From an uncultured Akkermansia sp. (lineage in GTDB: Bacteria; Verrucomicrobiota; Verrucomicrobiia; Verrucomicrobiales; Akkermansiaceae): DNA of 32,595 bases. Positions 1 to 7,190 of this stretch are shown piece after piece. The position numbers were made by a program, and so were the translations under genes. The stretch is taken from assembly GCA_947630815.1 (NCBI GenBank), contig CANRJD010000016.1:1-32595 (forward strand). Direction: 5' to 3'. Every line of letters begins with the position of its first letter. The first letter of the stretch is position 1. The notes under the pieces are model-generated. The model ran no database searches. It was not told where the DNA came from and saw only the letters and a program-made list of their open reading frames with translations.

Positions 1-75
1 AGGCATCAAGCTTTCAGAAATTTCTTTTTTCCCGTTTTTTACGTCCCTTCGGTGACTTTATTTTTGAGGCAATGC
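1..75. repeat. Left copy of a 75-bp perfect terminal inverted repeat
   Basis: Bases 1-75 are the exact reverse complement of 32519-32593, ending at GGCAATGC on the left. The sequence is T-rich in the middle (runs of six T) and stops 1 bp before the GTG start of the first Sel1 gene. The right copy also lies just upstream of an inward-facing Sel1 gene. It may be a duplicated upstream region, a terminal inverted repeat, or a repeat where the contig broke. Confidence 0.9.
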
Positions 76-76
76 G

Positions 77-1210
77 GTGGACGATCGTAGACTGAAGAGG
101 ATTTCGTCTCGCATAGAGAAGGGTGAAGATGGCTTCTACGATATGACGGATTATGTTGAAGAGACAGAGAGACTGTGCACGCTACAGGAGGCGGTTGCCG
201 GGGATAAGCAGGCGCAGCTTGATCTTGCGCGTATGTATTGGAGGGGTGACACAGTTCGGAAAAGCAGGAAGCAGGCGATCAAGTGGTATCTCATGGCTGC
301 CGAGCAAGGTGATACCGAAGCGATGTTTGAGTTAGCTTCTCTTTACCGCGAAGAAATCAAAAAAAAGCCGGAGTTCAAAAAGCAGGCAGCCTTCTGGATG
401 AAGAAAGCCGCGGAAGGGGGGCACATGTTTGCGCAAAATGATCTGGGGTGTATGTACTACTACGGCGAAACCGGGCGGGTTCGGTACAAGGAGGCCGTGA
501 AGTGGTACCGCAAGGCGGCGGAGCAAGGGGATTCCTACGCATTTCACTCGCTCGGTAATTGCTACTATTTTGGGCGTGGCGTGAAAAAGAACCTGGAAAC
601 GGCGGCGCAATGGTACCGCAAAGGCGCAGAAAAAGGGTATGAGGGGTCGATGCGTTGCTATGCTGTTTTCCTTGCCCGCGGAATAGGCGTGCGCAAGAAC
701 ATGAAATTGGCGGTTCAAATGACAAAGGCTGCCGCTGATTTGGATGAAGCCGACTGCCAATGTGATTACGGTGATTACCTCGCTTTCTCGTCCTTCGGAC
801 CTCACGATTACAAAGGAGCCATCCCTTGGTACCAAAAGGCCGCAGAGGGTAAGTGCGAGCACGCCAACTGCAAGCTCGGGAAAATATACATGGGCGGGTT
901 GGGAGTCGGGGAAAATACAAAAAAGGGTTATGAGCTGATTCGTCACGCGGCCAAAATTGGTTGCGGCGAGGCTTGCTTTGAAATGTACAAGTTTTACCGC
1001 GAGGGCAATTCCTTCGTGCGGCCGGATCTCAAGAAAGCCCTTCACTGGCTCAAACGATCCGCCGAAACGCGCGAGGGAGTGTATGCCAAGTTGGAGCTTG
1101 CCCGTCGCTATCGAGAGGGAGACGGGGTACGCAAGAATGCCAAGTTGGCACGCAAGTGGAGTATGAAGGCAAGGAAAGTTCACATTTTTAATGATATATT
1201 CATGTCGTGA
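77..1210 (+). CDS. Sel1-like repeat protein, cytoplasmic
   Basis: This 377-residue protein is made almost wholly of Sel1-like (SLR, TPR-related) helical repeats of about 36 residues, with repeated A-x-K-W-Y-x-x-A-A-E-x-G and L-G-x-x-Y-x-x-G signatures; I count about nine. No signal peptide or membrane segment is visible, so it is probably cytoplasmic. Such repeats usually form scaffolds for protein contacts; the partner is unknown. The start is GTG at 77, with GAGGC six bases upstream; the ATG at 72 is in another frame and stops quickly. The stop overlaps the next start (GTGA), so the two are probably translationally coupled. Its residues 38-50 match the N-terminal part of the third Sel1 gene (3335-4609) nearly exactly, also in DNA, so they are paralogues. 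Confidence 0.85.
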   Translation: MDDRRLKRISSRIEKGEDGFYDMTDYVEETERLCTLQEAVAGDKQAQLDLARMYWRGDTVRKSRKQAIKWYLMAAEQGDTEAMFELASLYREEIKKKPEFKKQAAFWMKKAAEGGHMFAQNDLGCMYYYGETGRVRYKEAVKWYRKAAEQGDSYAFHSLGNCYYFGRGVKKNLETAAQWYRKGAEKGYEGSMRCYAVFLARGIGVRKNMKLAVQMTKAAADLDEADCQCDYGDYLAFSSFGPHDYKGAIPWYQKAAEGKCEHANCKLGKIYMGGLGVGENTKKGYELIRHAAKIGCGEACFEMYKFYREGNSFVRPDLKKALHWLKRSAETREGVYAKLELARRYREGDGVRKNAKLARKWSMKARKVHIFNDIFMS

Positions 1211-2147
1211 ACAAGAAAGAATACCAACTACAACGCGCTGCCGAAGCGGGTGATGTCGATGCGATGGTTAACCTCGAACGCTACTATTGGAGGAACGTGA
1301 AAAGGAACAAGGAGTACGGTGCACTTGCCCGCAAGTGGGCTCTGCGTGCGGCGCGAAAAGGCCACATGGCGGGAATGAGCGATATGGGAGACTTCCACTA
1401 CTATGGATTCTGTGGCGTGAAACGTTCCTACAGGAAGGGCTTTTTGTGGTACTCCAAAGCGGCAGAATTAGGCTACGCCTATGCCATGAACTCCCTCTCC
1501 ATTTGCTATCAGGAAGGGAAAGGCACCAAGCGCGATATCAAAAAGGGACTGGAGTGGACGAGGAAGGCTGCCGCGTTGGGAGATGCCGAGGGGCAGAACA
1601 TGTTGGGCGTTTTTCTCTTCGCCGGGCGTGGCACGCGCAGGGACAAGAAAGGAGCTATGGAAATGTTCCGCGCGGCTGCCAAGCAGGGGGAGGCGTGCGG
1701 CTTGTGTAACTACGCAGACTGCTTCCGTTCCGGCATTACCGTGACTAAGAATTACAAAAAAGCGCTTTATTACTACCGCAAATCAGTTCAAAAAGGGAAT
1801 CTGTATTCTAAGTACCGAATCGGCGAAATGACCATGAAGGGCATGGGGGTAAAAAAGATGTCAAGAAGGGGTACAAGCTCATTGAAGAGGCCGCTCGCGC
1901 GGGGTGCCGTGAAGCTCAGTTTAATATGTATGAATTTTATCGTGACGAGAACTCCTGCATCCCCAGATGCAACATGGGTTGTGCTATCCGTTGGCTGAAA
2001 CGCTCAGCTGAACAAGAGGATGCCGAGGCTTGCAAAGAGCTTGCCCGCTGCTACAGGGAAGGGATAGGCGTCGATAAAGACACGCGTCTCGCTCGTAAAT
2101 GGGAGCGCATCGCTGCAGGAATTCTCTTCCCGGGAGGAGAGAAATGA
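1207..2147 (+). pseudogene. Sel1-like repeat gene split by a 1-bp homopolymer frameshift
   Basis: The reading frame opens at GTG 1207, overlapping the previous stop by four bases, and gives good Sel1 repeats up to about 1850. A run of six A follows GGGGGT; the paralogue at 3335-4609 has seven A at the same place. The missing base shifts the frame, so the ORF ends at 1998 with a non-Sel1 tail, while the true continuation is in the ORF 1926-2147 (ending FPGGEK). Bases 1232-2134 match 3696-4599 almost identically, so this is a recent copy lacking the paralogue's N-terminal 120 or so residues. It could be a decayed gene, a slippage-controlled gene or a base-call error in a homopolymer. If repaired, the product would be a cytoplasmic Sel1 protein of about 313 residues. 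Confidence 0.8.
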
Positions 2148-2160
2148 TCACTTCATCCAA

Positions 2161-2304
2161 ATGCGTTTGCTGTGTAGCCTCTGCGCGGCGGCGAAGCCGG
2201 TTGTGCGGGATTTGGCAGGCGTGGAAGAAGACTTCCGGGCGGAGTTTTGGTCTATGATATGGCCAAGGGGCGCATCGTGCGGAACTTTCCTCGGGTATAA
2301 GTAA
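2161..2304 (+). pseudogene. Possible remnant of a lost coding gene
   Basis: Between the Sel1 gene and the minus-strand ORF, two overlapping plus frames read like coding sequence. One gives A-K-P-V-V-R-D-L-A-G-V-E-E-D-F-R; the next gives L-V-Y-D-M-A-K-G-R-I-V-R-N-F and stops at 2298-2300. Joined by one frameshift they look like the C-terminal end of a protein. No family is recognised. It begins in a 12-base match to the AAATGCGTTTGC element seen at 15951 and 24367. This is a weak call based only on residue composition. Confidence 0.2.
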
Positions 2305-3130
2305 TGCTGTTTCTACGAGGGAGAAAGCGTGAAATGTCAATGAGCGTCGCGCAAAGACGCAAGCAGAATAGCCATGGGTGAGGAGCCCAGGCCAATCGGT
2401 AGGGAGATGGGTCATCATAGGGACCCGAATCATATTCAACGGAGTTGTATTGGAAAAGGTTGTACTCGATGAAATCCACGAGCTCTGCCGGGAAAATGTG
2501 GTTTCCATCTCCAATGGAATCATACGTTTTTTCTCCGACTGTCACGATGCTGTTAACATAACCACACCAGTCATAATCCATCCGCAATTGTGCCGAATAG
2601 TGGTCATCGGACTCTTCTCCTTCACGGATCAGTTGCTTCATAAACGGAGTCATGGGAGCGTCATCTGGTAGGCAGCAAATACTTCCTTCTTTCAACGGTA
2701 CCAAACCATGCACGATGACCCTGTGTCGAGAGTTGGCATCGAGGTATTGAGTAAGTGCCAATTCGCAGTGAATGCCCATACCGCAGTAGGTGACGTGGGC
2801 CTTGTTGACAAGGAGGTCGGCGAGATCTGCGGCGATGGAAACGCCGTAGGCCTCCAGCCCGTAGGTGTCCGGTTCGGTGTCGTAGAAAGTTTCCAGCGCG
2901 TGATTGAAAGCGCTTTGCCAGTAATCGAACCGCTGCACAAGCCAATCGGAAATGCCGGGAACTTCTGTAATGCCAATTTTGTCCCCATCCCGCGTGAGCA
3001 ACACTCCTTCATCACTGGTTGAGAGAGCGTACGTAGGCGCCCCACTTGGCACTTGCAGCACCGGGTGATCCAGGCGGTGATTGACGTAATCGGCCAGCCG
3101 CACGGGATTGAATAATTGCGGGAAGTTCAT
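2252..3130 (-). CDS. Hypothetical protein, about 292 residues, no family recognised
   Basis: I do not recognise this protein. It is acidic and rich in Tyr, Asp and Cys, with no signal peptide, membrane segment or repeat. A central part (about residues 85-230) has clustered conserved-looking features such as Y-C-G-M-G-I-H-C-E and D-Y-D-W-C-G-Y, which suggest a folded globular domain. I place the start at ATG 3130 (M-N-F-P-Q-L-F); the ATG at 3157 adds nine residues, and neither has a clear ribosome site. The last 30 or so residues are basic and unlike the rest, and overlap the remnant frame on the plus strand, so the C-terminus may be altered by decay. It lies opposite to, and between, two paralogous Sel1 genes. 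Confidence 0.6.
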   Translation of the reverse strand: MNFPQLFNPVRLADYVNHRLDHPVLQVPSGAPTYALSTSDEGVLLTRDGDKIGITEVPGISDWLVQRFDYWQSAFNHALETFYDTEPDTYGLEAYGVSIAADLADLLVNKAHVTYCGMGIHCELALTQYLDANSRHRVIVHGLVPLKEGSICCLPDDAPMTPFMKQLIREGEESDDHYSAQLRMDYDWCGYVNSIVTVGEKTYDSIGDGNHIFPAELVDFIEYNLFQYNSVEYDSGPYDDPSPYRLAWAPHPWLFCLRLCATLIDISRFLPRRNSITYTRGKFRTMRPLAIS

Positions 3131-3201
3131 AGCCGGTGAGTGTAACGTGCTCCGCATCGCAAAGCAAGTACATTTTTTTGAGCGTTATGAAACAAAGGGA
3201 G

Positions 3202-3230
3202 TTGACGCGTGTGTTACTGTGTGTTAGATT
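3202..3230 (+). promoter_or_regulatory. Sigma-70-like promoter for the third Sel1 gene
   Basis: TTGACG at 3202-3207 and TAGATT at 3225-3230 are separated by exactly 17 bp. The Sel1 gene starts 105 bp downstream, behind a strong AAGGAGGG ribosome site at about 3320-3327. It may overlap the divergent promoter of the minus-strand hypothetical gene. Confidence 0.5.
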
Positions 3231-3334
3231 GACATCAATCCCGGTGGGCAAGTGGAACCGAAAAAAGAGACATAAGCTCCTGCAGGCAGGGAAAGTATCG
3301 GCTCGTTTGGCACCGGATCAAGGAGGGTTTTACG

Positions 3335-4609
3335 ATGTCGAATAATCTTGAAGGAACAGAAAGGATGCAGCTGGTGCAAAAGGCGGTTGCCGGGGATAAG
3401 CAGGCGCAGCTCGATCTTGCACGCACGTACCGGGATGTCGATATTGTCCGGGAAAACAGGAGACAGGCTCTCAAATGGTATCTCATGGCTGCGGAGAGTG
3501 GAGATCCGGAATGCATGTACCAATTAGCCGATTATTGTTGGTCCCTTGACGAAGATTATGGGGAGGAAGGCTATGGGACCATGGCAAGAAAATGGATGAA
3601 ACGCGCCGCTGAGGCGGGCAGTGTTGAGGCAATGCGCGACCTTACTCTGTATTATCATGAAAAAGGCCGCGGAACTGAGGAGAGAAAGTGGCTGGAACGC
3701 GCCGCCGAAGCGGGTGATACCGATGCGATGGTTAACCTCGAACGCTACTATTGGAAGAACGTGAAAAAGAACAAGGAGTATGGAGCGCTTGCCCGCAAGT
3801 GGGCTCTGCGTGCGGCGCGAAAAGGCCACATGGCGGGAATGAGCGACATGGGAGACTTCCACTACTACGGGTTCTGTGGCGTGAAACGATCCTACAGGAA
3901 GGGCTATTTGTGGTACTCCAAAGCGGCAGAATTAGGCTACGCCTATGCCATGAACTCCCTCTCCATTTGCTATCAGGAAGGGAAAGGCACCAAGCGCGAT
4001 ATCAAAAAGGGACTGGAGTGGACGAGGAAGGCTGCCGCGTTGGGAGATGCCGAGGGGCAGAACATGTTGGGCGTTTTTCTCTTCGCCGGGCGTGGCACGC
4101 GCAGGGACAAGAAAGGAGCTATGGAAATGTTCCGCGCGGCTGCCAAGCAGGGGGAGGCGTGCGGCTTGTGTAACTACGCAGACTGCTTCCGTTCCGGCAT
4201 TACCGTGACTAAGAATTACAAAAAAGCGCTTTATTACTACCGCAAATCAGTTCAAAAAGGGAATCTGTATTCTAAGTACCGAATCGGCGAAATGACCATG
4301 AAGGGCATGGGGGTAAAAAAAGATGTCAAGAAGGGGTACAAGCTCATTGAAGAGGCTGCTCGCGCAGGGTGCCGTGAAGCTCAGTTTAGTATGTATGAAT
4401 TTTATCGTGACGGGAACCCCTGCATCCCCAGACGCAACATGGGTTGTGCTATCCGTTGGCTGAAACGCTCAGCTGAACAAGAGGACGCCGAGGCTTGCGA
4501 AGAGCTTGCCCGCTGCTACAGGGAAGGGATAGGCGTCGATAAAGATACGCGTCTCGCTCGTAAATGGGAGCGTATCGCTGCAGGAATTCTTTTCCCGGGA
4601 ACAGACTGA
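3335..4609 (+). CDS. Sel1-like repeat protein, intact paralogue
   Basis: This 424-residue protein consists of about eleven Sel1-like repeats without a signal peptide. The ATG start is supported by one of the best Shine-Dalgarno sites in the window (AAGGAGGG, seven bases upstream). Its N-terminal repeat matches the first repeat of the gene at 77 (A-V-A-G-D-K-Q-A-Q-L-D-L-A-R). From about residue 120 on it is nearly identical in DNA to the frameshifted gene 1207-2147. It therefore looks like the full-length version of which the second gene is an N-terminally shortened copy. The role is unknown; scaffolding is the family's usual activity. It ends TGA TAG, and the 112 bp after it stay open in the same frame until 4704, a hint that the protein was once longer. 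Confidence 0.87.
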   Translation: MSNNLEGTERMQLVQKAVAGDKQAQLDLARTYRDVDIVRENRRQALKWYLMAAESGDPECMYQLADYCWSLDEDYGEEGYGTMARKWMKRAAEAGSVEAMRDLTLYYHEKGRGTEERKWLERAAEAGDTDAMVNLERYYWKNVKKNKEYGALARKWALRAARKGHMAGMSDMGDFHYYGFCGVKRSYRKGYLWYSKAAELGYAYAMNSLSICYQEGKGTKRDIKKGLEWTRKAAALGDAEGQNMLGVFLFAGRGTRRDKKGAMEMFRAAAKQGEACGLCNYADCFRSGITVTKNYKKALYYYRKSVQKGNLYSKYRIGEMTMKGMGVKKDVKKGYKLIEEAARAGCREAQFSMYEFYRDGNPCIPRRNMGCAIRWLKRSAEQEDAEACEELARCYREGIGVDKDTRLARKWERIAAGILFPGTD

Positions 4610-4721
4610 TAGGCGCCTATTATTGCTACCCTTTCTACGCGCTACGATGGCAAGGGTATTGCGTCTGCCAAGCAGGATCTGGAGTGTGGATTGCAAGGAT
4701 AAATGCAACAGATGAGAGAAA

Positions 4722-7094
4722 ATGATGATCGAAAAGAAAAGTCTAAATGAAGCTCTCTTCCGGGAAGTCGCGGATCCCAAAACATCCGTGGAAGAAGTCC
4801 GGACGCTCATTGGCGTAGGGGCGAATGTCAATGCTGCGGACGGGGATGGGAAGACCGCGCTTATGTGGGCGGCGCGTGAGGGACACGGGGAGATTTTCAA
4901 ACTCCTGCTGGAGGTTGGGGCGGATGTCCATGCCACGGACAAGGATGGGCGAACGGTGCTTATGGCGGCGGCGCAGAGAGGATGCGTGGAGGTTGTGAAA
5001 CTCTTGCTGGAGGCTGGGGTAGATGTCCATGCTGCGGACATGTATGGAAACACCGCGCTTATGGTGGCGGCGCGCAAGGGACGCGTGGAGGTTGTGAAAC
5101 TCCTGCTGGAGGCTGGGGCGGATGTCCATGCTGCGACCAAGGATGGATGGAGTGCACTTACGTTGGCGGCGCATGAGGGACGCGCGAAGGTTGCTAAACT
5201 CCTGCTGGGGGTAGGTGCGGATGTCCATGCGGTGACCAAGTATGGAAATACCGCGCTTACATTGGCGGCGCAGAAGGGGCATTCGGAGATTGTCAAACTA
5301 TTGCTGGATGCCGGTGCGAATGTCCATGTTGCGGACACGGATGGGAGGACTGCGCTTATGAAGGCGGCGCAGGAGGGGCACTTGGAGATTGTCAAACTCC
5401 TGCTGGATGCCGGTGCGAATATCCATGCCGCGGACGAGAAGGGGTGGACTGCGTTTACGTTGGCGGTGCAGGAGGGACGCGTGGAGACTGTCAAACTCCT
5501 GCTGGAGGCCGGGGCAGATATCGATGCACGTACTGCGCTTACATTGGCAACCCGAGAGGAGCATTTGGAGATTGTCAAGCTGCTGCTAGAGGCAGGTGTG
5601 GATGTTCATGCCGCAGGCAAGGGTGAAAATACTGCGCCTACGTTGACGAGGGCGCTAGGTCAGGCTCTCTTCCATGAAATCATGGCTCCCGAAACCTCCA
5701 TAGAAAAAGTCCGATCGTTCATTAATGATGGGGCGGATGTGAATATGCAGATTGGGGGCAACGTTTCATGTGGCACAGCGCTTATAGCGGCGGTGGATGG
5801 CGGAAAGGAGGAGATTGTCAAGCTGCTGCTGGAGGCTGGTGCAGATGTCCATGCTGTGGGCAAGTATGGGCAGACTGCGCTTACGTGGGCAGCGTGTATG
5901 GGATCCGTGGAGATGGTCAAAATCCTGCTGGGAGCCGGGGCAGATATCCAGGCTGCGACTGAGGATGGGAGGACTGTGCTCATATGTGCGGCGCGTGAGG
6001 GAAACGGGGAGACTGTCACGCTACTCCTGGATGCCGGGGCGGATGTCAATGCTGCGACCAAAGGTGGATGGACTGCGCTTATGGAGGCGGCACTGTGGGG
6101 ACCCGTGGAGATTGTCAAACTCCTGCTGGATGCCGGGGCGGATGTCGATGCTGCGGACGAGGATGGAGATACCGCGCTTATGGAGGCGGCGCAGGAGGGG
6201 CATTTGGAGATTGTCAAGCTGCTGCTGGATGCCGGGGCGAATGTCCATGCTGCAGACGAGGATGGATATACTCCGCTTATATGGGCGGCGCGTAAGGGAC
6301 ATCTGGAGATTGCCAAACTCCTGCTGGATGCCGGGGCGGATGTGAATGTTGCAGATAAGGGGGGATGGAGTGCACATATGTGGGCGGCGAGGGGACACGA
6401 GGAGATTGTCAAACTCCTGCAGGAGGCTGGTGCGGATGTCCATGCTGCGGACGTGTTTGGGCAGACTGCGTTTATGGTGGCGGCGTATGGGGGACACGTG
6501 GGGACTGTCAAGCTCCTGCTGGAGGCTGGTGCAGACGTCCATGCCGCGGACAAGGATGGGCGAACGGCGCTTATGGCGGCGGCGCAGGAGGGGCATTTGG
6601 AGATTGTCAAACTACTGCTGGAGGCCGGTGCAGACGTCCATGCCACGGACAAGGATGGGCGTACGGTGCTTATGGCGGCGGCGCAGGAGTGGTATTTGGA
6701 GATGGAGATTGTCAAACTGCTGCTGGAGGCCGGTGCAGATGTCCATGCTACGGACAAGGATGGGCGTACGGTGCTTATGGCGACGGCGGAGAAGAAGGAA
6801 GATGCGGCGATTGTCAAACTCCTGCTGGAGGCCGGTGTGGATGTTCACGCCACGGATAAGGAGGGGAGAACGGCGCTTATGGTGGCAGCGCAGGAGGGTC
6901 ATTTGGAGATTGTCAAACTGCTGCTGGAGGCTGGTGCAGATTTCCCTGATGCAGACAATGAGAGGACATGGGGCAACCGCCTTGAGGCAACTGCAAAGCA
7001 AGCGCGGTTGCGTCCTGCAACGGGCTTGCAACGGGACTGCAACGGGGCTGCCGATGCTCGACCTACGAACAACGCCTACGGCAAACGCTTTTGA
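4722..7094 (+). CDS. Large ankyrin-repeat protein with internally duplicated module
   Basis: This 790-residue protein has a short N-terminal segment followed by about 20 ankyrin repeats of 33 residues (x-G-x-T-A-L-x-x-A-A-x-x-G-H-x-E-I-V-K-L-L-L-E-A-G-A-D-V-x-A). At about residue 310 the repeats stop and a second copy of the N-terminal cap appears (Q-A-L-F-H-E-I-M-A-P-E-T-S, compare E-A-L-F-R-E-V-A-D-P-K-T-S near residue 8), then about 12 more repeats. The gene is thus two modules fused in tandem. The last 45 residues, after G-A-D-F-P-D-A, are not ankyrin; the paralogue at 13734 stops four codons after that point, so this tail looks like read-through into former intergenic repeat DNA. No signal peptide or membrane segment is seen. 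Start at ATG 4722 or 4725. Ankyrin stacks bind proteins; the target is unknown. Confidence 0.88.
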   Translation: MMIEKKSLNEALFREVADPKTSVEEVRTLIGVGANVNAADGDGKTALMWAAREGHGEIFKLLLEVGADVHATDKDGRTVLMAAAQRGCVEVVKLLLEAGVDVHAADMYGNTALMVAARKGRVEVVKLLLEAGADVHAATKDGWSALTLAAHEGRAKVAKLLLGVGADVHAVTKYGNTALTLAAQKGHSEIVKLLLDAGANVHVADTDGRTALMKAAQEGHLEIVKLLLDAGANIHAADEKGWTAFTLAVQEGRVETVKLLLEAGADIDARTALTLATREEHLEIVKLLLEAGVDVHAAGKGENTAPTLTRALGQALFHEIMAPETSIEKVRSFINDGADVNMQIGGNVSCGTALIAAVDGGKEEIVKLLLEAGADVHAVGKYGQTALTWAACMGSVEMVKILLGAGADIQAATEDGRTVLICAAREGNGETVTLLLDAGADVNAATKGGWTALMEAALWGPVEIVKLLLDAGADVDAADEDGDTALMEAAQEGHLEIVKLLLDAGANVHAADEDGYTPLIWAARKGHLEIAKLLLDAGADVNVADKGGWSAHMWAARGHEEIVKLLQEAGADVHAADVFGQTAFMVAAYGGHVGTVKLLLEAGADVHAADKDGRTALMAAAQEGHLEIVKLLLEAGADVHATDKDGRTVLMAAAQEWYLEMEIVKLLLEAGADVHATDKDGRTVLMATAEKKEDAAIVKLLLEAGVDVHATDKEGRTALMVAAQEGHLEIVKLLLEAGADFPDADNERTWGNRLEATAKQARLRPATGLQRDCNGAADARPTNNAYGKRF

Positions 7095-7110
7095 GCGAAA
7101 TCAGGCAATA

Positions 7111-7160
7111 CGTGGGGCGACTCCGAAGAAACCAGGGCAGGGTGGTGCCGGTGAGGCGAC
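7111..7160 (+). repeat. Mosaic intergenic repeat fragment (third copy)
   Basis: About 47 bp here, including GGCAGGGTGGTGCCGGTGAG, match the reverse complement of about 15575-15620 with two or three differences, and part of it matches 13281-13300. It begins 16 bp after the ankyrin stop codon and fills the gap to the convergent hsdS gene. Confidence 0.75.
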
Positions 7161-7190
7161 GTACGTTTTTCAATTATCCTTTGGACGTTC

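Noticed and set aside
332-1183. Minus-strand ORF opposite the first Sel1 gene
   Set aside because: Shadow of Sel1 codons; no family, no ribosome site.
5660-6817. Minus-strand ORF (385 residues) and related ones opposite the first ankyrin gene
   Set aside because: Same mirror effect, composed of repeated Ser-Ala-Ala-Trp-Thr strings with no fold or start signal.
4980-6950. Regular 99-bp repeats resembling a CRISPR or satellite array
   Set aside because: They keep a continuous reading frame and encode 33-residue ankyrin units; no short repeats with unique spacers occur in the window.
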